A stretch of 64,000 bases of DNA from Cliona cf. orientalis (taxonomy: Eukaryota > Porifera > Demospongiae > Clionaida > Clionaidae). Under the pieces are notes generated by a model. The model did not search any database. It worked only from the letters and a program-made list of their open reading frames with translations, and was not told where the DNA came from. The stretch is taken from NCBI GenBank assembly GCA_963930775.1, contig OZ005701.1:5897669-5961668 (forward strand), written 5' to 3'. The translations under genes and the position numbers were made by a program. Below, one piece after another: positions 11,653-25,200 of this stretch (position 1 is its first letter; each line of letters begins with the position of its first letter).

Positions 11653-12291
11653 GATTCCATACCAGTCTCAATCTCGTGGTCACCTGGCGTGAAAATAATC
11701 GCTAGCTATTTTAATGAACTGGTAGCTACTATGATTAATTTTAGCCAGACTTGATCTTCTGTTTATAGCCAGCTGTACGTAGATCTACAATGTCATCATA
11801 ATATTATATTATTATGACCAGCTGCAGGCTAATGGTAGTACAAATTACTTTAAATACCCGCGATTGTTTGTTGGAATGCATTAATTATAAATGACGCAAA
11901 TCCTGTGTGATCTTGCATACATGCACAATGTCATATATTATTATGGTAAAGGTCAATGCTATAACCAAAATTATTTTTTATTGTCCATTCTGTGTAGCAA
12001 CTTCTCACTCAGCTCAATTAGCACTCATGCAGTATCCATGTAGCAGCTGCTACAATGACCATGCACAGATTATAATTACGTATCACGACAATATCACACT
12101 ATATAATACTAATATTATTATGTCAGCCTAATGGCCGGGTGAATAATAATATTATAGGTTTGACCATAAGTTAAGTTATTTGTATTTAGATTAGTATTCA
12201 GCAGTACTAGTAGCTATTATTAACCATGGATGTACATTATTATTATGATAAAATTTAATTATAAACAAGGGCTTCTAAGCAGTGTTATTAT
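11653..12291. other. Intergenic DNA between receptor 2 and gene A
   Basis: Holds the upstream region of receptor 2 and the 3' UTR side of gene A. It is AT-rich with ATTATT runs; no gene, element or clear motif was found. Confidence 0.6.
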
Positions 12292-13287
12292 CTAGCTATG
12301 CTGATCTGCAGTGCCTGATTCTTTATTAACATGTGCTTGCAGTGAATACTGAGTCCTTTCTCGGTGTACTTTGCACTCACTACACGAGCATGTCATGGTT
12401 GATCTGCCAATGTCTATGTATGAGTGCGAGCCTTGAGAGAGATTGTTGGATCCATCACTGATTTTTCTACTAAAATGTTCATGATCTGCATCCATCACAA
12501 CTCCCGACTCAACACTCAAGTTGTAGCCATTTACAGGATGAACATCTGACTCTATGTGGTGCTCTTTAATTGGATTGGTACTAGAATTTAAATTGGTATG
12601 TGGATAGTCTTGATTTAGTGGCTGAATCTTGTGCACCGCAGGTACGGCAACAGCTGTGTTGAGATCGGTGGATGATGGAGATCTTGTCAGCAGGTAGTTG
12701 AGGAGTGTTTGCGAATCAAAATTGTCTTCATGATCATGGACTTTCTTTGTCTTGGAGAGGGAAGTAATGTCAACACCGATAATGATTGGTGGTTCAAAAT
12801 CAACGTCGAAGTCTTCTACCTTGGTTTCACAGTGCTAAAGCAATGTACATAATTCATAGTATAATTATATGAAAATGAGAAAATATACAATTACGGCTCT
12901 CTAACAAGTATTAGAGGGGGGAGGTGGGATTGATTAATAGGATCTTGTTAGAATTCAATTGACTTTCATCAATATTGCCAAATTAAACCGTGCATGTGTC
13001 AACCTACAAAACTTAACAGGTAAGCTATAATATATAAAGGCCATGACATGACACGTGATCAAGTGGGGTGATTTTGGTTCTATATAGCTAGAAAGTTCTA
13101 GAAGTGAATGGTTGTGTATGTGACTTACAGTATTGCATAATAGTGAATAAGAGTACAAATTACATGATTATAACTAACACAGTACTTACTGAGAGTGCAA
13201 TATTATACCAACAGATCTTGGCTTAGCTACGGTTTCTAAGACATAGTCAGCTACACACTCACCTGTTTTTCACTCCAACTGCCCTTC
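12292..13287 (-). CDS. Gene A exons 19-20: cytoplasmic tail
   Basis: Exon 19 is a 25-nt microexon (13287-13263) bridging phase 2 to 0. Exon 20 (12834-12292) encodes the remaining 180 residues to TAG. The tail has no enzyme domain. Visible short motifs are SYIDIG (fits the Yxx-hydrophobic sorting pattern), TQYSLQ and a cysteine cluster TCSCSEC. It is about 90% identical to gene B's tail. Confidence 0.85.
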
Positions 13288-16200
13288 CTGCATAAAGGTA
13301 AAACAAGGGAGAAAGGATAAAAGAATTATTATTAACACTGTTCCAACACCTGAGTCACACACATGCATGCACAGCTGCACACACATATGATCAAGTATCA
13401 AATAATATTTATTGGTTTGCAATAGTATTTGTCCACGATCCCCTTTCACTTTTCTACAAGCACTCATGGATCGTCGATCTCATAACCAAACTAGAGCTCA
13501 TAGAGCACATACCCTGTGTGCCATGGCAATATCACCCATGGCCATGCCTCTTCTTAGAGCCCTGCATTCTTTGAGGTATATTCTTTTGCTATATACTCAC
13601 GAATTTTTTCATTCTCTTCTGAGATCCATGATCACAAATGACATTGCTAGAAGAAGCTAGAGCATGCAGAGTAGACTCCCTATAGTAGATATGCTCTAGC
13701 ATGTGCAATAGACTTCATAATGTACTAGGAGGGCATGTCCAATGTAGGTGTGTCCGACATACTTGCACAATTTGTAGCTTTCCTGGGTATTGCCTAGGGT
13801 TAAGAATGAGATAGAAGGTGTTTCTCGCTGTCTTACACCATTTATTGACCCTACTTTTGCCTAAATGTTGAGATTTGCCGATTTTTATGCTGATAGACGA
13901 CAGATGACAGACAAACCGATTGCTTTATCCATTGCTGCGCATGCACACACGCAGGGTAATAATTATTCTGTTTGTAAAAAAACTTGATTGTAGGCAACTA
14001 CTACTACTACACTGTGACGCATACATAATAATACATAACACAATTGAGGGCTAATTTTAAGAATCAGAGTGAGCTAACCCAATATAGATGCTGGAAATTG
14101 TCCACAAAAATGGAGTAAAACCACATAATTTAACGTGAAATCTGTATACAACTCACGAAGCACATTTTGTGGGGCTAAGTATTACCATGTGTTAGCCCAC
14201 ATACATAGTTCATTCATACCTTTGTCTTTTAAGTAAAATCATCACCAAGCAGAAAATGCTTCCAGCCATCACCAAAATAAGCAGAAAGAACACTATACCC
14301 ATTGCCACAGCAACAAGTTTATCATCAGTAGTTTGTTCATCATTATCCAGTATAGAAACAGTGGCTGGCTTGTCGATGAGAACTAGCGAGTTGTAATCCT
14401 CACTGGTTGAAAGTAACAAGATGAATGTTTCAGTGTTTTCAAACTGTTCATCATCGATAATGAATATGTTCAAGCACTGCACTGAGTCTCCTCCAGGACC
14501 GAAGGTAAAATTTTTATTCACAACTTCATAATCATCATCACCTACATGGAGGAATATAAATAAGATCAGAATGTTTTCATTAATTGTTAGAAATGATCAG
14601 CCACAGAAAAATTGGTGCACACAGTTGGGGTCATCATGCAGCTAGAAAGGCAAAACTTATTTACAGTGACACTTTCCAACAATAATAATATTTTGCATGA
14701 AAGCTTCTCCTTAAAAGAGAGTACTATATTCCATACCGCCCCCCCCCCCCCAAAAAAATCTATATAATTATTATAGAATCATCAACCAATAGGTTCATAC
14801 AATGTCATATACCTTTGGCAGAGTCATCTTGACTGGAAAGTGTAACATTAACAGTGATACCAAGTTCCTTATCAATGGCTGCACAGATTTCAAGTTGTCC
14901 CTCGCCCTCAGTAATGGTATAGGAGGATTGATCAAATCTTACTCCGACATCTGCAAATCAGAGGATCGATGATAGAAACTAGCCGGATACATAACATGAA
15001 AGGATGAGGATGAATAACAAGCCTACTACAGTAATATGTCTACTGAAAGGGAGGAATCCAACCATATGGTGGCCATAGTGTAGGAAGGCTGGTAGAAAAG
15101 ATCACTTACATGTATATTTACTGTAGTTGCATGTGGCCACTAGCAAACAACCATGTGACCTTTTCAGACCTCAACAAGTAAGTAGATGGATGGACCATGC
15201 AATTTGAATTTCATTCCTCCTCCACTATATTAAAACAGCGCCATTATGGGTTCAAAGTATATGTAGAACTTTCCAGGAAAGAAGGAAACACTTCAATGTT
15301 AACGTAACCCATACCTGGGAGTGCCACCAACACTGCAACAGCAAGCTAGTATAACACTAGATTTAATAAAGAGCTATAGTCTAAGATGGTATCTATTAAA
15401 ATTAATTATACTTAATGATCATGACCCTCTTATGTAGCTATTTTTTGATGTGGCTATATACTGTATTTCTTCAATAAAGGGTGTCAATTATTAACTAGTG
15501 GTGCCACATTTTTAGAAGGGAATACAGTAGGCTGTGAACTTCATAAAAATGATATGCATATACATGCAACTTACGCTCATCGTCAATGATGTAGACTGTA
15601 GTTTTCACAGGAACGCGTTTATGTTCAACATCCAGAGATAACACGAACGATTCAGAAGCTTCAAATATGTCATCATTGATGATGGTGACATTGAGACACT
15701 CAACTGACTCTCTTCCAGGAGCAAAGATTAAAATCTTCTCCACAGAAATATAGTCATCAGCAGCTGTAAATATTTGAGGCAATACCTTGTGATGTGACAT
15801 TAATAAGATCTGGCCCTCTTTAGCATTACTATTGACAATATAGATGTTTGCTGCTAAGACAGTAGGGAAACCGTTACAGCCCGGGCTGATAGATGAACTA
15901 TCGTAGCGTCTCTGGCAAATGCCCTCTCTTCTGGTTAAGTGCCCACGTACCGCATTTCAAGTGGTCAACATAGCAGCTTCTATACAAACGTATGGAAGTT
16001 ATATCACGAGTAAGCGCTCATGCGGATCAATATCATGACTTATGTGTAAGTGCCCATGGGTGCTTACCCGGGACACTACGGTACGTCTAATCTTAATAGC
16101 TATGGGAGGATGCTCACTAAACAAATGGAGATTGGGAGGAGAGGGACGTGAAATTCTATTAATTCTTACACTTACTGGCTGTATTATCTTGGCTGGTGAT

Positions 16201-19200
16201 GACAGCAGAAAACTCCACTTCAAGTTCTTTGTCAAAAATTGAACAGACTTGAACCCATCCATGTGACTCACTGACAGTGCATGATGATTGACTGAACTCA
16301 ACTCCTGGAACTGCAAGTATATAGATAAAAATATGGATTATCGCCTCTGCAATGAGCATAACCCTCTTAATGGCCACCCATATGATGAGCAGTCACTCTG
16401 TCCATAATGGCCACTCATCTTGGTCCCAATAATTATTAAAGGAAAAAAATTCCAGAGATAAGGCCATGCACTCTCTATAATGGCCGATTCAGTTTCATTT
16501 CCCAGCAATAGCTGCTATAGAGGGGGTTCAACTGTAGCTATAAAATAGTGAGATACTGCTATTACCAAATAGCCGGAAAATTTGGCGGTTTGGCAGTCTA
16601 TATTAACAACCGCCAAATTAAAAATCCGCCAAAATTTCCTGCTCACATATAATATATGTATGGTGATCCCGTACTGAACTGCCAAACTTAAATCCGCCAA
16701 TATTCTTGCAATAGCGATTTTGGACTCAACCGCCAAATTTAATGCCCGCCAATATTTCCGGATATACGGTATTGATTTGTCTGTACCTTCATCATCCAGT
16801 ATCTCAACAAGGACAGTTGAGTTTGTGAGTTGAATGTGAGCACTCTCCAGAGGATTGAGTGACAGAGAGAACACTTCAGATCGTTCATAGATAATGTCAT
16901 CATTGATGAGCACATCAAAGCATAGTGTCATCTCTCCACCAGGTGTGAATAGTAATGTCTGATTCACATCTGCATAATCACTATCACCTAGAGAGAATAT
17001 GCACAATGTCATGGTATTAAACAATTTTATCACGAGAGGAATCACTCCCATAGGCGCTATTTCCAGAGCTGCATGCAACTATGATCAAGATATAATCAAA
17101 TGTCTTTCTAGGAGTTGGTCATTGAGCTACCAAGCGGTGTTCTGACTCATGGCCATATTGACAGATTAAGAGGTATGACTAAGCCTTTTGTACATGCATG
17201 TTATTTCAAGGATGAAAAATCAGAATGGCCATGCTGCCAAGGTTATCATGGATGGTCAAAATTCTATACAGACTTTATTATGGTCACAGTTCTGGACATG
17301 AAGTGTGAAATTTTTGGTGAGGATTTTAATTTGACTATTTGCAAATTCGGTATACATCACTTAATTAAAAATTCCCAAATTTGACTTAATGCACGTGAGC
17401 CAATGGTGGAAAGGATTCAGATCACAAAATTTAACCTTCGTCAATACCAATGGGGAGCCATTTCGTCAAATTAAATGCACAAGCACCACCTGAGCCATGT
17501 ACACCCTCCCACTGCAAGGCTTACATATGTCACATGCATGATTATTGCACAGCAAGTACAGTAATAATATTATAATTATGCACATACCTTGAGCAGTGAT
17601 ATCCTCACTTTGAATGTTAACGGAGACATTTACCTCCACCTCGACATTGATGCTAGCACAGATTTGGAGCATTCCTTCAGTTTCACTAACATTATAGGAG
17701 GAGCAGGTGAACTCCACTGTAGCAGCAGTATCTGCATGTATATATTCTCATTGTGAAGTATCATTAATAAGTGCATGCACTTATCATTCTCAGTAGTAAG
17801 GAAATATGCATCTATAAGACGATGTGCACTTAATAGAAAGTGATGTTTTGAACCCACCCACTGCCAGCACGTTTGCGCATATCATAAAGCTAGCAAGTTA
17901 TGAACACAGCGATTCTTGAAAAAAGCTTGATAATAGTTCATGGAAGTATGATCAGAAGCCATCGCTGGAAGAAAACTGTCCGAATTCTTTGGTGGAGACT
18001 CGCTTCAAAATCGAGGTCAAGAGTCTGAACTTGTCTCAATGTAGCATCACAGTGTTGAGTATAGCCAGTCTCGTGCAGCTGGCTAACTGAAATTAAGTTG
18101 GTGAACAAATTTTAGTCATGCAGAGCATAGACAAGTCTTGATCAAATAACATTAGCTACTGGTATCTTTATTGGCGCATGCACTTACATGTATTAGCTAA
18201 ACAATACCGTATAACGGGTAATTTTCGTGGGGGGCTAATTATCGTTATTTTCATGCCTGCTCTAACAGTCACGAAATTTACACCCCACGAAAATTTGCCA
18301 CAGGAGGTACACGGTCGTCTGGTAAAGTTGCTGCGAGTGTGCACGCGATCGTGGTCAAAACACATGATATCTGCCTCCAATCTGTTGAGTCTCTGCGATC
18401 ATCGAACACAGTATGAGACTGGAAAATTTCTGTTTCTGTCACTTCAGTGACAGTGACAGTCATCGGTAGGTTTGCTTGATGATGGCGAACGGGGTGTGGC
18501 ATGTGCAATCATCAAGACCACAAAATTTAGACCCACGAAAATTGAATTTGGAGGCTAAATCTTACTTATTAATACCCTCGAAAATTTCCCACTATACGGT
18601 ACTTAACAACGGGAAGGTAGTATGAGCTTATTAATAACGCTGTGTCTACAGTGCCGGCACCGGCACCGCAATTTAAGCGTTATAGTGCCGGTAAGTCCAT
18701 ATAAAATACTGTACTCTTACGTAGCCCTAGTCCCTGCCTCCTCCTGCCTATGGCAATATAAATTTGTACATAAATTTGCCGGCACTCTAGACACTGCATA
18801 CTAATAAATATGCGCTTAAGGTACCATTAAATTGCGTGGGCGTGAGGTGGGGGATATGACACCTAAACCACATCAAAGTCATTAGTGAGGTGCATGTTGT
18901 GTAACCACGCCCTTTTAATTGCACAGGTCTCAGGGGTGTGGCTGCTAGAGCCGGAAGTGTTCATTTAATATCCTCCATGGACCGGAAGCCGAGCCGGAAG
19001 GGAGGGGCCAGGCCACGCCCAAAACAGCCCCACCCTGTTCCCCAAGGACCACCATTCTCAATCAAGTGCCTACTAACCACCGGATGTCCACCGGAAGCCC
19101 ACAATCAATCCCAATTAAAACACACAGCTTCCTCAAGGCCAAAACACACACAAACACTTGGAGGCCGTTCTGCCACACCGCCCACGCAAGAGCTCACCTC

Positions 19201-22200
19201 GTTTCCTGTGTGGGCGGAGTAACAACACGTCATCGCAACCACATCCGCTTCAAACCATCGTCAGCTTCCGTCCAGCCGTACAGGCCCCTCGATCGCACCG
19301 CCGTACAGTGCCTCATTAACAGACATGGCCTCACCTTTGACCTCCTGCCACGCCCCCAAAGCCTCCTCGCGGGGTTCAAAGGTCACCACCGCTTCCGGGA
19401 CACGCCCACCTATCGCCGAGGCCAAGTCCCAGGCGCCGATGTCCAAGCACTGGCCCGTGAAGCCACGCCCAATCGGAAGCAATAAAACCTACATTAACGC
19501 ACACGCACACACTCCACACAGTGCCAGGAACACGCCCACATGCTTAATTAGGCCTAATAAGCTTTTTTTTTTTTTTTCAAGGGGACCACACACTAAGCAG
19601 AAAAAAAATTGCCCGAAAACCACCACATAGTTGAGCTGGATGCATAGTAGAGCCATACAATGCAAGCAGGCAGCCTATGCATCAATTTTGGCCGAAGTGG
19701 GTAATGGTCGTCACGTTGATGTGCGCACGTGGCCCCGCCCCTCACGTAGCGCGTGGGCGGAAAACATTGCAAATGCATGGCTTCCTATACAAACATATGG
19801 GATAACTTCAAAGGGCCGTAACTTTAATTCTAAGGTGTGAATCAAAATTCCCCAAGATCAAATCCTTAGTTTCGACTCATTCTGCGTGCCCACATAAAAA
19901 TTGTGGCACAATATGCTTTATAGACCCCTAAGACTTTTCTTCTTCCCTATTCCTTTTTTCTTTTTTTCTACTTAGTGTGTAATTTTTTAAGTCGTTGCGG
20001 TTAATAGTTAAGAAAGAATGCTTTGATCTTGCTTTGATGTGGGCAATTACCGGCCTTTTCTTCAGGGGCCACTTCCGGTCGCTAATTACACGCGCATAAT
20101 CATCCCTGGCCGATTCTGGACACGCCCACCTTCGACCAAAAGCACTCGTATGGCCTCTTCGGCCACGCCCCTTCACGATTCGCTAATTGAATTAGCCATT
20201 CCTGACGCTCACGCCCACGCAATTAAATGGTACCTTAATAAGCATGTGTGCTTATTAATCGGACTTTATGGTATGTTACAATTGTACATCATAACATACG
20301 TAACATACATAGAGCCTGTGAAGCTCTATGCATTATTTTGACTGTATTATTACCCCGCGTGCGCGCATGCGCAGCAGGGGGTAAAGCAATCGGTTTGTCT
20401 GTCATCTGTTGTCTGTTGTCTGTTGTCTGTCCGCACAAAAATCGGCAAATCTCAACATTTAGGCAAAAGTAGGATCAATAAATGGGACAAAATGATGTAA
20501 GACAGCGAAAAAACACCTCCTGTCTCATTCTTAACACTAGGCAATACCCAGGAAAGCTACAAATCGTGCGAGTATGTCGGACACGCCTACTTCGGACACG
20601 CCCACCTAGTACCCTAAAGTCTATTGCGCATGCTCGAGCTGCTCTCTATTTCCAGGGAGTATACTGCGCATGCTCGAGCGGCTCTACAGCATACTTCTAG
20701 CTCAAAATTTGTGATCGTGGACCTCAGAAGGGAACGACAAAGTTCATGAGTAGCAAGCAAGAGATTCAGGGAAGCTACAAATTGTGCGAGTATGTCGGAC
20801 ACGCCCACCTACTAGGGTAGTAGTACCTCATGAAGTCTATTGCGCATGCTCAAGCTGCTCTAGGGAGTCTACTGTGCATGCTCGAGCTGCTCTACAACAT
20901 ACTTCTAGCACAAAATTAATGTCATTTGTGATCATGGATCTCAGAAGGGAACGAAAAAGTTCATGAGTAGCAAGAGATTAAACTTCAAAGACTCAATAGA
21001 GGTCTCTAGCTAACAAGAGGCATGGCCATGGGTGATATTGCCATGGCACGCGGGGTATGTGCTCTATGAGCTCTAGTTTCATCTATAGCCTGGCCAATCA
21101 TGCATGCAGAATAGCTGGGAACACGGTATATTATTATTAAGTTGCTCTATGATAATACTTACAGTCATCATCAATAATCTCCACAACAGCAGGATAACCA
21201 ACATTGACAAAGTTGTTGTCAGTACTAAGCTCAATGGTGAAATTTTGGACCATTCTGTCCTCTACAACACTATTGTCCATTAGAGTGATGTTCAGGCAAA
21301 ACTGCTGATCCAGATTGGAGAAATGTAGCTGTTCATTGATTAGTGGAGCATAGTTATATCCAGCTGGAGTGAAAATCAAATTTACTATAATATAATGACA
21401 TTGCCTATAATATTTTCTCCCCAGGCATAGTGGACCCTCCATGCCTTCAAATAATGTCGACTCTGCTCCAAATCATGCATAATGTAACTCTTGTGTTTGT
21501 GGTGGGTAGTACACTAACTGAGAATGAGAATTAACTACCGGTGCAGTACCTCAATTTATAAGATAATGATCAGCACACCTGTTGCCGTTAACTCTGTGGT
21601 TGACACGTACACCACAAACCCATAGCCTTGTGCTCTGACACAAACCTCAATGGAACTCTTATTTTCATAAACTTGGATGGTTGTATTTGTAAAATTTGCA
21701 TATCCTGTGATAAGAATACAGAGCCAGTTAAAGGCATTGTGTCACAAATTAAGTGCATGTGCTTATATCTACACAAGAAGAAAACCTGCGCTTAATAGCG
21801 AGGTGCACCTAATAGCGAGATGCACCCAACAAGAATACAATATACCTACATCCAAGTATGCATATGCGTCGGTGGGGGTGTGGCCACATCGTTCGTGCTG
21901 CATGTTACTACACTCTGACGCACTTGAAATGAACCTAGTACTGCTTCAAAAAGCCCAAGAATCAACTATAGCCATCGTACTTCAACTAACTCGAAAGGCT
22001 GGAACCTTGGGCTAGCAAGGAAGCATGCAGATATCAAGATCAAGGGTCACATGTGCTTGTAGGTGAAGTGCGCTTAACAGCGAGTGAGTTGGACAGCAAA
22101 ACAACATGAGCTTAATTAACAGCGAATATGCATGCACTTATAAGCCTAATAATGAGAAAATACGGACTAAACTTAGATCTAGTTCCAGGCCCGTAGCCAG

Positions 22201-25200
22201 ACTTTTTAAAAGGGGGGTGCACATGTGTATGGGTTTAATTACTATGATGTACTCGCAACAAGGGTTGGAATATTTCTTGCTTGCTTTTATGCATGTATTG
22301 GTCACAACTGCTTATTGATTTAGGTGTGATGTTAATTAGCTGCACTAAGTGTGGTTTTGTCAAGAGGATAGCATGCAGCCTCAGTCTATTGCTCATGCAA
22401 TTAAGAATTTCTGTGAAATGACATGCAATTATTAGGCTGAAAAAAGGGGGTGCACGTGCACCCCCCTGCACCCCCCTGCCTATGGGCCTGAGTTCATGGA
22501 CTCACATTGTGATAAATTGCACACACACAAAACTATTATCGTGCACTCCTTGTGGACTCCAGAACACTATCGAAGGACAAAGCAAGGACTTAGGTACTCG
22601 TGGTGCTGCTAGAGGACTGCTTCTCGACCTACTCTTACTTGCTAAATGTAAATTTACTCGTGGTACTACCTTGCACGTGGTAGATCTAGCTAGACATAGA
22701 CATCACTCCTTTGGCATGGCCGACTCTCACCTGTCCCCTTGATAGACCTCTTACCTTCCACTGCTGGCAGAAGACCTTCCAGCTCCAATTTTGAGTCGAT
22801 TACATTTACAACCGCGAACTACAATCATTGATTGAACAGTGACTGCCAGATTTCAATCTAATGGGTGCCGTTTGACACTAATTTACTAAGAATAACCCTT
22901 AAATTGTGGCATAATTCATGCCTTAAAAAAAGCTCAAGGTAGAACATAATAATATAATGCGAAGCTGAAGTAAGAGCTAGCATGTGCTTAGAACTGATAA
23001 TTTTACCTAAGACATTATTATCCATGCTAGAAAAGTATGGATCTCAAAAAATGAGAAGATTATGGACACAATAATCACTTTTACAATCATGAGACTAATT
23101 CTTGCTGATTATCTGGTTAGCTCGATCCTTTACCTTGAACTACACATGTTGTAGGTTCACTGTACTCTATCTTCCGAGGATCAAAACAGAAACTGCCATC
23201 ATCCTCCATCGCTGAGGCCATGGAAAACTGACACTGAGAACCAACCTCCAATGTAGCCCCAGCAAAAGACCGAGAGTATGTCACACCTTCTTCATAGACA
23301 GTGATTGGAGGATCAGCAGACGCGATTAACTAGAAAATAAAATTCAGAATCTCTAATAATATGGATACACTTGAAACAGTTTTGTGTTCAGATTAAAAGG
23401 TATCCTCATTTTGAATCAATGGTGGGACCAAGCATGCACAGTATCCTGACCAGTGGTGGATCCAGAGGAGGTTCAGACAAACTACCCCCCTTTCGAGGTC
23501 TTGTGACGTGCTCCAAGACTTCAAATTGACCAAATTAATATTCACTAATATAAGATAGGTGAGCTAAAGACAGAGGCTTTAGTAGCTACTGTAGCCAGCT
23601 AAAAGGCATGGGGGTTCTATGAAGCCAAGATTTTATAACTATTACAGACTAAGTAGCTACTACACAGCTAGTCAGAACTGGCAATCTAGCGAGAAGTGGG
23701 AGCGGTCAATGAGCAAAGTGGACGTGGTCTAAATTCGCGTGCATACTGTTTAATTAAGAACCCCCTCTGATAAATCCTGGATTCGCCCCTGCTGACTACT
23801 AGATAAGAAATCTCTTCATTAATTTCCAGTATACGAAAATATGTATATCTATTGGCTACAATTTGAAATATCAGAGCATACTTGTAATATAAATCCACTT
23901 GTTATACAATAGCCATCTGCATACACATGCTCTATTCCTCTAGAGAATTGATGATTCCGCTGACTTAGCTGCCATGAAAGTGTCACTAGTCCATGTCCAC
24001 AGACAACAGATGGACTAGGTGGGTGCAATACTACAAGGGTATTCAAAATAATTAAGTATAATGTAGCTAATCTGTGTTTAATTAAACAATTCTACACAAT
24101 GTCGTATTATTACCTTTGTTCAAACAGATACTTGTTAACTCTTGAAAAAAGCGGCTAATATGAGGGTGCTTTTTCCAGTCCGAGGAGTTTATGGTAGGAT
24201 TTATAACAGCCACAAAGATATCCACTGGATAGTCAGGCTCAATTTGAATCACCACTGAAGTTGTATTACTACTCTGTGAATATTTCTCATCAGGGAACCA
24301 TGATGGTGAGACGGTTACAATGTAGTGCAGGGAAGACAGGCCGCCAGTGAACAAAGGGGCAGTCCAGTTCAATTTGTATTTAGCATAATATGGAGAATCA
24401 ACAGGGTATGGAACTTCTTCAGGATAAGATATATTGCCAGGAGGATTGGTCAGTCCTGAAAAACACAGAGAGAGAGAGAGAGAGATTAATACTGCATTGC
24501 TTAATCAAAGCCCTCAAGGCCATTATTAATTAAGTAATCAACAACACCATTAGCTCAGACAGCAGAAGATTTCCATGAGATAGACTTAGACTGATACTAC
24601 CACTAACCTATAGGTTTATCTGTTTGTGCAGTAAAATTATCAATGGCTACCAACATAAATTATTTATACCGTTTTTGCCACGCACATCTACATATACTGT
24701 CACTTTACGATATCAAGACTTGTACCAAGAGACCATCATACTGTATAGCCAGAAAATTTGGCAGATTGGCCTCAACCAGCGACAACAAAAATATTGGCTG
24801 ACTTTAATTTGGTAGATACCCAAGTTTGATCTAGCCACGCCCCAAATCTGCAGCATGTGCATGTGTGCTTGAGATCATTGAGGGGAGTGGCTTTATCTCA
24901 ATTGAAATAGAAACGAGCCTTGAAGGATCAGTACACGGTGAAAGTGATTCAAGCGAGTGATACCGGATACCGAGTAAGTGTGAAGACCACACCCATCAAT
25001 TTGCTTCATAATACATGATCACCTTCGCATGCACAAAATACAGGAATGATTTAATTTTAATTTGGCACCTAGCTGGCTGATCCGCCAAACCACCGAATTT
25101 TCCGGCTATACAGTATTACCACGCACACAACTCACCATAGGGTAAAACCCTGGTGATACTGATCTCATCTATGACGTGCGGCTGGATTGCACTGAAACAT

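Larger units (their letters stand above)
17866..21130. other. Repeat-filled intron 12 of gene A
   Basis: The intron between exons 12 and 13 is 3431 bp here but only 145 bp in gene B. The extra DNA is a stack of elements: a TA-target MITE (18207-18599), a GC-rich TIR element (18805-20255) and a Harbinger-like element (20353-21076). No exon of the gene lies here. Confidence 0.75.

Noticed and set aside
12955..13660. Short frames between exons 18 and 20 of gene A
   Set aside because: Intron and MITE sequence; only the 25-nt microexon is supported by phase and conservation in gene B.
19066..19630. Overlapping open frames on both strands (up to 139 codons)
   Set aside because: Expected from GC-rich, stop-poor sequence; none has a recognised domain, so no gene is called although capture of a gene fragment is noted.
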